A DNA stretch of 64,000 nucleotides from Aquimarina macrocephali JAMB N27 (GCF_000520995.1 NZ_JACA01000047.1:32272-96271); one strand, 5' to 3'. Counted from the first letter of the stretch, positions 1 to 8,688 are shown. Notes: a model not told the origin generated them from the sequence alone. Translations and numbers: made by a program.

Positions 1-60
1 GCCGGTTATTACCAAGCTAAGTACTGCTGTAATAAAGAGTATTTGAGATATACGTTTCAT
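1..60 (-). CDS. N-terminal signal region of an exported protein (partial)
   Basis: An ATG on the minus strand at 60 opens 20 codons that run off the left edge. They read as a short basic start followed by a hydrophobic stretch (MKRISQILFITAVLSLVITG), as in a signal peptide. Nothing can be said about the mature protein. It lies 23 bp downstream of the fasciclin lipoprotein gene on the same strand, so it may share its transcript. Confidence 0.5.
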   Translation of the reverse strand, partial: MKRISQILFITAVLSLVITG

Positions 61-83
61 TGGTTTATCTTTTTATTAGTTTA

Positions 84-659
84 TTAATTTGATGGTGGTA
101 ATAATACCTTATCAATAACATGTACAATTCCGTTTCCGGCAGGAATACTTGCTAAAATTTTGGCTTCGCCAATAAAAACATCTTCGCCTTCTTTGGTTAC
201 TTTCACATTTACACCATTAGACTGGCCCAGTTTTTTAAATTTTTTCAGAAAATCTTTTGAGTAATTACCTGGTGTTACATGGTATTTTAGAATGTTTGCT
301 AATGCGTCTTTATTTTCTGGTTTCAAAAGATTCTCTACAGTTCCTTCGGGTAATGCATCAAACGCTTCATTAGTTGGAGCAAATACCATTAAAGGCCCTG
401 CATTTACCAAGGAATTTTCTAAACCGGCAGCCTGAACAGCTGCCACCAATGTAGTATGATCTTTAGAACCAATTGCTATATTAAGTACATTAGGGGTCGC
501 TTCATCATCTTGAATAAATGCTTGCCCTTGTTTTTCGGTGGTTTCGGTTACTGTTTTTTTTGGTGTTGAATTTGTTTCCTCTTTCTTAGTTTCTGTTTTA
601 CAACTTAGCAAGAAGGTAAAGCTCATTAGAATTAAAAAAAATGCTTTAGTTGTTTTCAT
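84..659 (-). CDS. Fasciclin (FAS1) domain lipoprotein
   Basis: A 191-residue protein. The first 20 residues are a lipoprotein signal ending at LLSC, so the mature protein should be lipid-anchored at residue 20. A Lys/Thr/Glu-rich linker follows to about residue 50. The rest is one FAS1 domain with the family landmarks: an early 'VLNIAIGSKDHTTLVAAVQA' stretch, 'VFAPTNEAFDALP' near the middle and 'GIVHVIDKVLLP' at the C-terminus. FAS1 proteins are adhesive or structural surface proteins, and their exact job in flavobacteria is usually unknown. It is the last complete gene of a leftward row behind the nitrite reductase genes, 69 bp after the DinB-like gene. The function in nitrogen metabolism is unknown; the family call is firm. 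Confidence 0.85.
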   Translation of the reverse strand: MKTTKAFFLILMSFTFLLSCKTETKKEETNSTPKKTVTETTEKQGQAFIQDDEATPNVLNIAIGSKDHTTLVAAVQAAGLENSLVNAGPLMVFAPTNEAFDALPEGTVENLLKPENKDALANILKYHVTPGNYSKDFLKKFKKLGQSNGVNVKVTKEGEDVFIGEAKILASIPAGNGIVHVIDKVLLPPSN

Positions 660-728
660 AATATTTAGTTTAGTTTATTTTTTGTTGTGTCTATATTGAT
701 CTGCACAAAATCTATAAATCCTACTACA

Positions 729-1232
729 TCAAATACTCTGATTTTCAGGTGTTGTAGGGTTGTATCCAAAAACTTTATTTGGCAAAATGGTTCCATGAAT
801 ATGTAATATGTATCCAATACAAGCAAAATGGTGGATTGCATGACTATGAGCTTGGTTTAACCCTCCTCCTAGGGTTGTCGGAATCTCAACCATCCCCATC
901 CCAAGATCATCTTTTATAATAATAGCAATACTGGGATCTAAATCAGAAATACATTCCAGATCAGAAATTATTTTTCTCAAATATCTCTGACCTTCTACTG
1001 GGTTTTGTTCTACAATAGTTCCCCTTTTTCTCTTGGTTAAGTCAATAATTCTAGAATCTATACCATTAACTATACATTTAAAAATATCTAGTATATGACG
1101 TAAATGCCCACCTATACTACTGTAATAAGGCGCTGCAGATGTACTGGAATAAATAGCAGGTGGTAATTCTGCAAATATTTCTTCTGCTTGTTTTAAATTT
1201 ATTATGGTGGGTTCAACAATCTGCTTTAACAT
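729..1232 (-). CDS. DinB-like four-helix protein
   Basis: A 167-residue soluble protein without a signal peptide. It shows two His-rich helices typical of the DinB/YfiT fold: 'SIGGHLRHILD' near residue 40 and 'AHSHAIHHFACIGYILHIHG' near residue 128, which would supply metal-binding histidines. DinB-fold proteins include thiol transferases and many uncharacterised members, so no reaction can be assigned. It sits between the cytochrome c and fasciclin genes, all leftward with short gaps, and so probably shares their transcript. I recognise the fold, not the specific function. Confidence 0.6.
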   Translation of the reverse strand: MLKQIVEPTIINLKQAEEIFAELPPAIYSSTSAAPYYSSIGGHLRHILDIFKCIVNGIDSRIIDLTKRKRGTIVEQNPVEGQRYLRKIISDLECISDLDPSIAIIIKDDLGMGMVEIPTTLGGGLNQAHSHAIHHFACIGYILHIHGTILPNKVFGYNPTTPENQSI

Positions 1233-1279
1233 TCTTTATCCTTAGACAGGTTACAATATTTCCAATAAAGCCTTTTGTA

Positions 1280-1792
1280 CTATCCCTTTTTCAAAGTTCT
1301 GAAGTATTCTAAAATGGCTCTAGCTTCTTCTTCTTTTAAACTTTGATTTGCCATTGGAGACCCATTATGTTCTTTTAGTAACTCTTGAGCCAGTGGATCT
1401 TCTTTAATCATTTTTTCAGGATCCAGAATCATATTCATAATCCATTCTGGAGTTCGTCTTTCTAAGATACCAACGGGAGCTGGCCCGATAAACTTCTTAT
1501 GGGTTTTATGACAAGCAGTACATTTTGTCTTAAAGAGTTCGGCTCCCTGAGCAGCCATTGTTTCGTCAATAGTGGCATCTAATACTAAATTTTTGATTGG
1601 CCCAACTCCTTTATTTGTGAGATCAACTTTTTTTGATGCAGGAGTGCCAGTAGAAACGGGTTTGGTTTCTTTTTTTTGAGTTGTTGTACTCTTTCCTATT
1701 TTAATTTGTTCTTCCTTTTTTTCTTCTTTTCCTCCGCAACTTATTAATAGAGTAACAGCGAATAAAATTATCAATTTGTCTAGTCTAATCAT
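1280..1792 (-). CDS. Small c-type cytochrome lipoprotein
   Basis: I chose the ATG at 1792 because it starts a clean lipoprotein signal (MIRLDKLIILFAVTLLISC); an upstream in-frame start at 1864 would put 24 extra residues before it. After a Lys/Thr-rich linker there is one class I cytochrome c domain with a CTACH haem-binding motif and a 'GSPMANQSLKEEEARAILEYF' tail, whose Met is the likely sixth ligand. It should sit on the periplasmic face of a membrane as an electron carrier. It lies directly downstream of the nirK-nirV-sco row, and a paired operator (1889-1925) lies in its upstream gap. Electron delivery to NirK is plausible but inferred. Confidence 0.85.
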   Translation of the reverse strand: MIRLDKLIILFAVTLLISCGGKEEKKEEQIKIGKSTTTQKKETKPVSTGTPASKKVDLTNKGVGPIKNLVLDATIDETMAAQGAELFKTKCTACHKTHKKFIGPAPVGILERRTPEWIMNMILDPEKMIKEDPLAQELLKEHNGSPMANQSLKEEEARAILEYFRTLKKG

Positions 1793-2013
1793 TTTAATAG
1801 ATTTAAGATTATTGTTCAAAAATTCATTTCTCAAGAGAAATATTATTTTGATTATATCAGACAAAATTAGGTATGGGATAGGGAGATAAATATGACAAAA
1901 GTCATATTTCGGACAAATTAGTCTTTTATTTTATGGTTTTCAGAAAATTGAACATAAAATTCTTAACTCGAAGGCTATAAATTAGGGTTCTAAAAGACTA
2001 CATTTTCTCTTTA
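1793..2013. promoter_or_regulatory. Control region upstream of the cytochrome c gene
   Basis: A 220-bp gap between the sco stop and the cytochrome start. It contains the paired class I and class II palindromes described separately. No other open frame or hairpin terminator was seen. Confidence 0.5.
1889..1925. promoter_or_regulatory. Paired operator: class I (1889-1908) plus class II (1910-1925)
   Basis: Class I is a perfect palindrome, AATATGAC-AAAA-GTCATATT, with the TGAC-N4-GTCA core expected of CRP/FNR-family sites. Class II is CGGAC-AAATTA-GTCTT (1910-1925). The centres are 19 bp apart, with the class II site farther from the gene. The same arrangement occurs before nirK, nadA and the 15.8-kb gene. 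Which protein binds each class is inference. Confidence 0.65.
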
Positions 2014-2643
2014 CTAATGTGCCAACTCAATAATTTTATTTACGGTTTCCTTATTGTTTACTCCTAACCCTTCTTGTTGATGGACTAATTCTCCTCCCTG
2101 ATCAAAAACGCTTATGATGTTAGAGTGTGAAAAATCCATTGGTGATATTTTTTTGTAATTCACGGCAAGAACAGCTGCAAATTCTCTTGTATCTGATTTA
2201 GTGCCTCTAAGAAACAGCCATTGATCAGATTCCATTTCGTTCTCAATAGAGAATTTTTTAAGCCTTTCGGGGGTGTCAGTCTCTGGATCAATACTTACTA
2301 ATAAGAGTTTAATATTCTCTTTTTTAGATTCTGGAATTTGAGCTTCTATATCTCTCATATCAGCCACCAATCTCGGGCAGGCTGCTTTACAAGAGGTATA
2401 GATCATTACCATTACAAGAACATCTCCTTTTAATTCTTTGAGTTCTATTTTTTTATTGTCCTGTGTAGTCCAAATAGAAGGCAAATTGTAAATCGAAAGT
2501 TCAGAAATAGAAGTGTTATGTTCTTTGGATTTAGATTTAGATTCAGACACAGCTACTTCTTCTTGTTTTTTTTCTTTATTACAAGAGCTTAACACAATGA
2601 TTGCTCCTAATAGTAAAATTTTTATGATATTCATTTTGATCAT
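2014..2643 (-). CDS. Sco1/SenC-type copper chaperone lipoprotein
   Basis: The thioredoxin-fold copper chaperone family is recognised by 'YTSCKAACPRLVADM' (the CxxxC copper/thiol motif) and by the later His in 'MDFSHSNIISVFD'. These three residues bind Cu in Sco proteins. The preferred start is the ATG at 2643, or the one at 2634, because either leads straight into the lipobox 'VLSSCNKE'; the longer frame to 2664 adds a non-signal leader. Sco proteins usually load CuA of cytochrome oxidase. Its place between nirV and the cytochrome gene suggests a role in supplying copper to NirK. The gap to nirV is about 48 bp, so the two are probably co-transcribed. Confidence 0.9.
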   Translation of the reverse strand: MIKMNIIKILLLGAIIVLSSCNKEKKQEEVAVSESKSKSKEHNTSISELSIYNLPSIWTTQDNKKIELKELKGDVLVMVMIYTSCKAACPRLVADMRDIEAQIPESKKENIKLLLVSIDPETDTPERLKKFSIENEMESDQWLFLRGTKSDTREFAAVLAVNYKKISPMDFSHSNIISVFDQGGELVHQQEGLGVNNKETVNKIIELAH

Positions 2644-2691
2644 ATTTGATGATTTAACACACATTATGTATTTGAGTTTTATCTTGTGGAC

Positions 2692-3483
2692 TTAAGGAGT
2701 TACATTAATATCTTTTACACAACGAAAACCCAAGTTCTTGACTGCATAATTTGCTTTCATACTTCCTCTAAAAGCATAGCGCATAAACGCAGCGTAATTC
2801 ATTAAATCTGAAGCTCCAACAGCTGCACTGCCGCAAAATAAATTACTATCTTTATCTACATCTTTTCTAGATTCTCCCGATATCAGTACAGAATTAAAAT
2901 CCAATGTCCATTCCCATACTAATCCATGTAAATCATATATGCCCCAATAATTTTTAAAAGTAGATCCAATACTGTTATTAAAAGATTTAGGAGTTTCGTA
3001 CCATTCTAAAATATATTGATTATAGGTTTCTTTTTTTCTTGCGTCTATAGTCTTATCATCTGCCATTGCAGCGTATTCCCATTCATCAATAGTTGGTAAT
3101 CTTTTTCCTTGACACTCACAATATTTTTTGGCGGCAAACCAAGAAATACCTGTTATAGGAGAATTAGGTTTCAATTGATCACTTAGAGTATTATCATCTT
3201 TCCAAAGTACCAAATAGTTTTTATCTGCAAATAACTGCTTTACATGGCTTCGTTTCCATTGTGGGTATTTCTTAACAAATGCTAAAAATTCACTATTTGA
3301 TACAGGATAAACATCCATTAAAAAATCATTGACTTTTACCGCTGTAGAATCAACTCCGTATAGAGGAATATAAACTCCTCCTTTAACAGTAACCATATTT
3401 TCTGTTTGTGCTATAACACTATTTAATGTATATCCTATACATATAGCAAAAAAGAAAACTATTTTTAAAGGAGGAGTTAGCAT
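2692..3483 (-). CDS. nirV: NirV-type SUMF1/formylglycine-generating-like protein
   Basis: A 263-residue exported protein (signal to about residue 25, ending in VIAQ). It has a SUMF1/FGE-sulfatase domain: 'VKGGVYIPLYG' near the start, 'DVYPVSNSEFLAFVKKYPQ', 'ISWFAAKKYCECQGKRLPTIDEWEYAA' in the middle, and 'FRGSMKANYAVKNLGFRCVKD' at the end. Members called NirV occur next to nirK in many denitrifiers; their role is unclear. It starts 13 bp after the nirK stop, so nirK and nirV form one operon. I infer a role in NirK maturation or function. It is not expected to be a sulfatase activator, because no sulfatase gene is nearby. Confidence 0.85.
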   Translation of the reverse strand: MLTPPLKIVFFFAICIGYTLNSVIAQTENMVTVKGGVYIPLYGVDSTAVKVNDFLMDVYPVSNSEFLAFVKKYPQWKRSHVKQLFADKNYLVLWKDDNTLSDQLKPNSPITGISWFAAKKYCECQGKRLPTIDEWEYAAMADDKTIDARKKETYNQYILEWYETPKSFNNSIGSTFKNYWGIYDLHGLVWEWTLDFNSVLISGESRKDVDKDSNLFCGSAAVGASDLMNYAAFMRYAFRGSMKANYAVKNLGFRCVKDINVTP

Positions 3484-3496
3484 TTATTCTATAATT

Positions 3497-4972
3497 TTAA
3501 TGTGCGTTTCTTTTACTTGCAACCATGGATGCTGTTACTTCTTTTTTAGAATTTCCCCAACTATTGTATATATAAGTAAGCACATTGGCTACTTCTTCAT
3601 CTGTTAGGTCTTGTTTAGTCATCACACTATTGTATTTTTCACCGTTTACAGTAATTTCTCCTGTTTTACCGTTTAGTATAATATCAATTGCACGGTTTAG
3701 ATCAGCATTTAAATAATCTGATTTAGCCAGAGGCGGAAAAGCATTAGGAATTCCTTGACCTTCGGCTTGGTGACAAGCAAAACAAGTTCTCATATAGGTA
3801 GCTTTACCAAATTCCATTTTTTCCTGTAGTGTTTTTGCCGTTTCTTCGGTTTTTACTACACTCTCATCAACGGGCATTTCCTGGATTCCACTTCCTTCTG
3901 GTTGATAGACTCCTTCTTCCTGTTTACCAGAATAGATTTTCTTGTTCTCTTCTCCTTGTACCTTAAGCATTCCTAAGGCACCTTTATTAAATGCTCTAAA
4001 AATAGAGTGATCCACCAAAATGAAGGTTCCCGGAACATCAACTTTAAATTCTACGATAGCTGCACCTCCTGCAGGAACCAGAGTAGTTTGCACATTGGTA
4101 TTAATAAGGTCACCTCCTTCTACCCTAACGACATCAAAAATTTCGCCGATAACATGGAAAGAAGATACAAGGTTTGGCCCACCATTACCTACATATAATC
4201 TTATCGTTTCTCCAACATTTGCTGTAATGGCATTATCACCGGTTAACGAACCTACTTTTCCATTAAAAACCACATAATCTGCATCTTCATCTACAGCTTT
4301 TTTCATATCAAAGGGCTGCAATCCTCTTTCTCCATTCTCTCCTTTGGTATAAAAATCCCCTTGCATTACATAATATTCTTTATCTACCGGTGGAAGACCT
4401 TCTTCTGGCTCAACAAGTATTAATCCATACATTCCATTAGCAATATGCATCCCTACCGGAGCTGTCGCACAGTGATATACATATAATCCTGGATTTAGTA
4501 CTTTAAAAGAAAACTGAGCTTCATGTCCAGGAGCTACAAAAGAAGATGTTGCCCCACCCCCTGGGCCTGTTACAGCATGTAAATCTATATTATGGGGTAA
4601 TTTGTTATCTGGGTGATTTTTTAAGTGAAACTCTACTTCATCCCCAACTTTTGTTCTTATAAAACTTCCTGGTACCGAACCTCCAAACGTCCAATACACA
4701 TACTTTACTCCATCTGTCATCTCTCCTTCTTCTTCTAGAACCTCCATATTCACGATAAGCTTCTTCGCTTTTCTTCTTCCTGTAGGTCCAGGAACATTGG
4801 GAGGTGAAGTTAATTCGGCAATCATTTCTTGACTTACAGGAATGCCTTCTGGCCCCAGATAATTCTTTGCCTCTGCTTCTTTGTTTTGTGAGCAGGCAGA
4901 TAGGATCATCAATAGAACGCCTATAAACAATCCTGTACTAGATAACAATACAAATGGTTTTTTTGATTTCAT
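3497..4972 (-). CDS. nirK: Copper nitrite reductase with C-terminal cytochrome c domain
   Basis: A 491-residue lipoprotein (Cys27 after 'LMILSA'). Residues about 65-345 are two cupredoxin domains. The type 1 copper ligands are visible as H127, C168, H176 and M181 ('LPHNIDLH', 'YHCATAPVGMHIANGM'). H132 and H167, with a His in the second domain ('VDHSIF'), make the type 2 site. From about residue 385 a cytochrome c domain follows, with CFACH, 'GQGIPNAFPPLAKSDYL' and a late Met. The enzyme reduces nitrite to NO in the periplasm, and the fused haem should pass electrons to type 1 copper. It heads the leftward nirK-nirV-sco row. Three palindromes lie in the shared 5' region with the Rrf2 gene. Confidence 0.95.
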   Translation of the reverse strand: MKSKKPFVLLSSTGLFIGVLLMILSACSQNKEAEAKNYLGPEGIPVSQEMIAELTSPPNVPGPTGRRKAKKLIVNMEVLEEEGEMTDGVKYVYWTFGGSVPGSFIRTKVGDEVEFHLKNHPDNKLPHNIDLHAVTGPGGGATSSFVAPGHEAQFSFKVLNPGLYVYHCATAPVGMHIANGMYGLILVEPEEGLPPVDKEYYVMQGDFYTKGENGERGLQPFDMKKAVDEDADYVVFNGKVGSLTGDNAITANVGETIRLYVGNGGPNLVSSFHVIGEIFDVVRVEGGDLINTNVQTTLVPAGGAAIVEFKVDVPGTFILVDHSIFRAFNKGALGMLKVQGEENKKIYSGKQEEGVYQPEGSGIQEMPVDESVVKTEETAKTLQEKMEFGKATYMRTCFACHQAEGQGIPNAFPPLAKSDYLNADLNRAIDIILNGKTGEITVNGEKYNSVMTKQDLTDEEVANVLTYIYNSWGNSKKEVTASMVASKRNAH

Positions 4973-4996
4973 ATTCTTACTACTTTTACTATTAAT

Positions 4997-5016
4997 AAAA
5001 GACTTTTTTATCTTTT
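4997..5016. promoter_or_regulatory. Class II palindrome near the nirK start
   Basis: AAAAGAC-TTTTTT-ATCTTTT, centred 34 bp before the nirK ATG. It matches the class II pattern RRGAY-N6-RTCYY and is the second class II site of this promoter. Its closeness to the start fits a repressor site. Confidence 0.55.
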
Positions 5017-5050
5017 ATTTTGTAAAAATAAGAATTACTACAGCACATGA

Positions 5051-5088
5051 AATATGATAAATATCATATTTTAAGACTAATTAGTCTT
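5051..5088. promoter_or_regulatory. Paired operator: class I (5051-5070) plus class II (5073-5088)
   Basis: Class I is the perfect palindrome AATATGAT-AAAT-ATCATATT. Class II is the perfect 16-bp palindrome AAGAC-TAATTA-GTCTT. The centres are 20 bp apart, between the divergent nirK and Rrf2 genes. The order relative to nirK is the same as at the other paired promoters. Confidence 0.7.
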
Positions 5089-5128
5089 TTATTAAAATAC
5101 AAGGATAAAAATTAGCAATTATTTAATT

Positions 5129-5144
5129 CGGATATTTTTATCCT
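5129..5144. promoter_or_regulatory. Class II palindrome before the Rrf2 gene
   Basis: CGGAT-ATTTTT-ATCCT fits RRGAY-N6-RTCYY apart from the outermost base. It lies where the -33 element of the predicted Rrf2 promoter should be, as expected for autorepression. A second copy of its left half occurs at 5103-5112, giving a wider inverted repeat. Confidence 0.5.
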
Positions 5145-5158
5145 AATTAAATAATTAC

Positions 5159-5166
5159 TAATTTTG
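5159..5166 (+). promoter_or_regulatory. Probable -7 box of the Rrf2 gene promoter
   Basis: TAATTTTG matches the Bacteroidetes -7 consensus TAnnTTTG and lies 25 bp before the ATG at 5191. The -33 position falls in the class II palindrome at 5129-5144. Confidence 0.45.
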
Positions 5167-5190
5167 CACTATAACTAATTTTTGAATAGA

Positions 5191-5625
5191 ATGTTTTCAA
5201 AAGCCTGTGAATACGGAATTAAAGCTGCTATCTTTATCGCCTTAAAATCATACCAAGGAGAGCGAGTAAGTCTTAAAGACATTGCTGCCAAAATTGATTC
5301 GCCAGAAGCATTTACTGCAAAGATTCTCCAAAAACTAGCTAAAAATAATATAGTCGATTCTATAAAAGGTGCTGCCGGCGGTTTTGAAATAGAAAAACAC
5401 AAAATAGCATCAATACAACTTGCAAAAATTGTTGATGCAATAGATGGTGATAGTATTTATATTGGTTGTGGGTTAGGTCTCAATAAATGCTCAGAAGATC
5501 ATCCATGTCCTGTTCATTATAAATTCGCTTCCGTAAGAGAAGAATTAAAGAAAATGTTAGAATCTACCAACCTTGAAGAATTAGCTCTTGGGATCAAGTC
5601 TGGAGCTTCATATTTAAAAACCTAA
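5191..5625 (+). CDS. nsrR: Rrf2-family Fe-S regulator, NsrR-like
   Basis: I chose the ATG at 5191; the longer frame would need a TTG nine bases earlier, and 'MFSKACEYGIKAAI' is the standard Rrf2 N-terminus. The protein is 144 residues: a winged helix with a glycine-rich wing ('KGAAGGFEI'), then 'GCGLGLNKCSEDHPCPVH', whose three cysteines are the [Fe-S] ligands of the NsrR/IscR group. NsrR senses NO through its cluster. The neighbours support that: divergent from nirK and directly before the NO reductase and Ric genes. The assignment as NsrR rather than another Rrf2 sensor is inferred from context. A class II palindrome overlaps its own promoter. Confidence 0.8.
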   Translation: MFSKACEYGIKAAIFIALKSYQGERVSLKDIAAKIDSPEAFTAKILQKLAKNNIVDSIKGAAGGFEIEKHKIASIQLAKIVDAIDGDSIYIGCGLGLNKCSEDHPCPVHYKFASVREELKKMLESTNLEELALGIKSGASYLKT

Positions 5626-5643
5626 AAAAAATTACTCTTAAAC

Positions 5644-5659
5644 AGGACAAAATTGTCCG
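5644..5659. promoter_or_regulatory. Class II palindrome before the NO reductase gene
   Basis: AGGAC-AAAATT-GTCCG; the inner 14 bases are a perfect palindrome. It lies in the 58-bp gap between the Rrf2 gene and norB, centred 32 bp before the norB ATG, so norB may have its own NO-responsive promoter. Confidence 0.6.
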
Positions 5660-5683
5660 AATTAATTTTTCAATATCTAAAAA

Positions 5684-7927
5684 ATGAATAAAGAACGAAA
5701 ACTATGGCTAGGGTTTACAGCAGTGATACTGTTCTCTTTTGGCGTATTGGGTTATTATGGTTATGAGATTTATCAACAATCTCCTCCGATACCCAATAAG
5801 ATTATTTCATCTGATAACAAAGTTATTTTCACCGGTAAAGCGATTAAAGAAGGCCAAAATATTTGGCAAAGCATTGGTGGTCAAGAAGTCGGTTCGATCT
5901 GGGGGCATGGGGCCTATGTTGCACCTGACTGGACAGCAGATTGGTTACATCGTGAAGCTCTGTTTATCTTAAATAAATATGCAAAATCGGATTTCAACAA
6001 AAGTTATGATGAAATTAATGAAGAGCAACAGGCTGCCTTAAAAATACGATTGCAAAAGGATCTAAGAACTAACACTTATGATAAGGCCAGCAATACAATT
6101 TCTATTTCAAAAGAAAGAGTTGAAGCTATACATCATTTAAGTAATTATTATAAAGATCTATTTACCGATGATCCAAAGTTTGATCAATTACGATCAGACT
6201 ATGCAATCCCAAAAAACACTATTAAAAGTGAAGAGCGAATGCAAAAAATGAATGCTTTTTTCTTTTGGGCTACCTGGGCTACCGTTACAGAAAGACCCGA
6301 GGATGTAATTTCATATACCCACAATTGGCCTGCAGATGAGTTAGTTGGTAACGTCCCAACTACAAGCCTATACACCTGGTCGGGAGTGAGTATTATTTTA
6401 TTGATTTTATGTATTGGTGTACTGGTCTTCTATCATGTCAAATCTGGTGAAGACGAAGATGCTCCTCCTCCATCAGAGGATCCGTTATTAAAACAAGGTA
6501 TGACACCTTCTATGCGATTAGTTAAAAAATACTTTTGGGCTGTAAGCCTTTTAATGGTCGTTCAGATGTTATTAGGTATTGTTACTGCTCATTATGGTGT
6601 AGAAGGAAATGGATTTTACGGGATACCTTTGGATGAAATCCTTCCATATTCTGTTACCCGTACCTGGCATACTCAATTAGCCATCTTCTGGATTGCAACG
6701 GCCTGGTTAGCAACAGGGTTATACATTGCGCCAGCAGTGTCTGGCAAGGACCCGAAATTTCAAGTATTTGGTGTTAATTTTCTATTTATTGCCCTTTTGA
6801 TTATTGTAGTAGGTTCAATGTTTGGTCAATGGATGGGAGTTATGCAAAAGCTTGACCTGATAGAGAACTTCTGGTTTGGACATCAAGGATATGAATATGT
6901 TGACTTAGGTAGATTCTGGCAAATCTTTCTACTTATTGGATTATTTCTATGGCTGACTTTAATGGTTCGCCCACTGCTACCCGTATTGAAGAAAAAAACT
7001 GAAGAAAAAAACCTCATCATCATGTTTTTAATATCCTGTACTGCAATAGCCATGTTCTATGGTGCTGGATTAATGTGGGGCAGACAGACAAATCTAGCGA
7101 TTGCTGAATATTGGAGATGGTGGGTTGTACATCTTTGGGTAGAAGGTTTTTTTGAAGTTTTTGCCACTGTAGTAATCGCTTTCCTATTTGTAAGACTAGG
7201 ATTATTAAAAACTAAAACCGCTATCCATAATGTACTATTTGCTACTATTATATTTATGTCTGGTGGTATTTTGGGTACTTTTCATCACCTATATTTTTCT
7301 GGGACTCCTACCGCTATAATGGCTCTGGGTGCTACATTTAGTGCTTTAGAAGTTGTACCTCTTACCCTTATTGGATATGAAGCTTATCATAATTATAAAC
7401 TATCTAAAGCAACACGTTGGCTTGAGGATTACAAGTGGCCAATCTATTTTATGATAGCAGTAGCTTTCTGGAATTTTCTTGGGGCAGGAATTTTTGGCTT
7501 TATTATCAATCCGCCCATTGCTTTGTATTATGTTCAAGGGCTTAATACAACCCCACTTCATGCACATACAGCTATGTTTGGAGTTTATGGTATGCTGGGA
7601 ATAGGCTTAATGCTCTTTGTTTTAAGAAGCCTATACAGAGACATACTCTGGAATCAAAAATTACTAAAAATTACTTTTTGGTCCTTAAATATAGGATTAT
7701 TGGCAATGGCCCTGCTAAGCTTATTACCAATAGGTATATGGCAAGCACTTGAAAGTATGGATCATGGAATGTGGTATGCCCGTTCTGCAGAACTAATGCA
7801 ACACCCTACAATGGTTATTTTAAAGTGGTTACGATCTATTGGTGATATTATTTTTGCAATTGGTATAGTAACTACTTGCTGGTTCGTGTTTGACTTAACA
7901 TTAAAAAATAAAATAAAACAATTTTAA
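5684..7927 (+). CDS. norB: Quinol-dependent nitric oxide reductase (qNor)
   Basis: A 747-residue membrane protein reducing two NO to N2O with quinol electrons. The long N-terminal extension (about residues 30-230, with 'GQNIWQSIGGQEVGSIWGHG') after the first helix is the hallmark of single-subunit qNor, replacing NorC. The core has the haem-copper-oxidase-type helices with the His ligands: 'RTWHTQLAIFW', 'WWVVHLWVEGFFEVF' and 'GTFHHLYFSGTP', then 'LHAHTAMFGVYGMLGIGLM' near the C-terminus. The Glu in VEGFFEVF is typical of NorB. It follows the Rrf2 gene and precedes ric. A class II palindrome precedes it. Likely role: NO detoxification and denitrification to N2O. Confidence 0.95.
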   Translation: MNKERKLWLGFTAVILFSFGVLGYYGYEIYQQSPPIPNKIISSDNKVIFTGKAIKEGQNIWQSIGGQEVGSIWGHGAYVAPDWTADWLHREALFILNKYAKSDFNKSYDEINEEQQAALKIRLQKDLRTNTYDKASNTISISKERVEAIHHLSNYYKDLFTDDPKFDQLRSDYAIPKNTIKSEERMQKMNAFFFWATWATVTERPEDVISYTHNWPADELVGNVPTTSLYTWSGVSIILLILCIGVLVFYHVKSGEDEDAPPPSEDPLLKQGMTPSMRLVKKYFWAVSLLMVVQMLLGIVTAHYGVEGNGFYGIPLDEILPYSVTRTWHTQLAIFWIATAWLATGLYIAPAVSGKDPKFQVFGVNFLFIALLIIVVGSMFGQWMGVMQKLDLIENFWFGHQGYEYVDLGRFWQIFLLIGLFLWLTLMVRPLLPVLKKKTEEKNLIIMFLISCTAIAMFYGAGLMWGRQTNLAIAEYWRWWVVHLWVEGFFEVFATVVIAFLFVRLGLLKTKTAIHNVLFATIIFMSGGILGTFHHLYFSGTPTAIMALGATFSALEVVPLTLIGYEAYHNYKLSKATRWLEDYKWPIYFMIAVAFWNFLGAGIFGFIINPPIALYYVQGLNTTPLHAHTAMFGVYGMLGIGLMLFVLRSLYRDILWNQKLLKITFWSLNIGLLAMALLSLLPIGIWQALESMDHGMWYARSAELMQHPTMVILKWLRSIGDIIFAIGIVTTCWFVFDLTLKNKIKQF

Positions 7928-7938
7928 ATAAATAAATT

Positions 7939-8688
7939 ATGGAAACATTAATAAAAACCAAGGTAGGGCAATTCGTTGCAAAGGATTATCGAACTGCTAC
8001 CGTTTTTTCAAAATATGGAATTGATTTTTGCTGTAGAGGAGACAGAACATTAGAAGAGGTTTGTAATAAAAATGGGATTGAAGTTGAAACCATTCTGGAA
8101 AGTTTGAACGACGTTTTAATCAAAAAAGATGATGTTGCTATTGATTATCAATCCTGGCCACTTGATCTATTAGCAGATTATATAGAAAAGAAACATCATC
8201 GTTATGTAGAAGAAAGGATCCCGATACTACGTCAATATTTAGAAAAACTCTGCAAAGTACATGGAGGACGCCATCCGGAGTTGCTAGAAATTCATACTCT
8301 ATTTAGTGAAGCCTCTGGTGAACTTGCACAACATATGAAAAAAGAGGAAATTATACTGTTTCCTTTTGTTAGAAAAATGGTAAAAAACCTAGAACAAAAT
8401 CATAACGTGCAACCTCCTCATTTTGGAACTGTAGAGAATCCTATTTCGATGATGATGCAGGAACACGATAACGAAGGAGTACGATTTCGTAAAATTTCAG
8501 GATTATCAAATAATTATACTCCTCCCGAAGATGCTTGTAATACATATAATGTTACTTTTTCAATGTTAGAAGAATTTGAAAAGGATTTACATTTACATAT
8601 CCATCTAGAGAATAATATTTTGTTCCCAAAAGCAATAGAAATGGAAAAGAAGATTGTAGAAGGATCAAAGTCTTCTGTTGAAGATTAA
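7939..8688 (+). CDS. ric: Ric/ScdA/YtfE di-iron cluster repair protein
   Basis: A 249-residue protein with the two-part architecture of the family. An N-terminal DUF542 domain ends with the vicinal cysteines in 'KYGIDFCCRGDRTLEEVC' (about residues 28-45). A hemerythrin-like four-helix domain follows with His/Glu ligands: 'KKHHRYVEERIP', 'HMKKEEIILFPF', 'MMMQEHDNEGV' and 'HIHLENNILFP'. These proteins restore iron-sulfur clusters after NO or oxidative damage. It starts 11 bp after norB, so the two are one operon. This pairing strengthens the view that the operon answers NO stress. Confidence 0.92.
   Translation: METLIKTKVGQFVAKDYRTATVFSKYGIDFCCRGDRTLEEVCNKNGIEVETILESLNDVLIKKDDVAIDYQSWPLDLLADYIEKKHHRYVEERIPILRQYLEKLCKVHGGRHPELLEIHTLFSEASGELAQHMKKEEIILFPFVRKMVKNLEQNHNVQPPHFGTVENPISMMMQEHDNEGVRFRKISGLSNNYTPPEDACNTYNVTFSMLEEFEKDLHLHIHLENNILFPKAIEMEKKIVEGSKSSVED

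Noticed and set aside
5182..5190. TTG start extending the first Rrf2 protein by three residues
   Set aside because: The ATG at 5191 gives the standard Rrf2 N-terminus.
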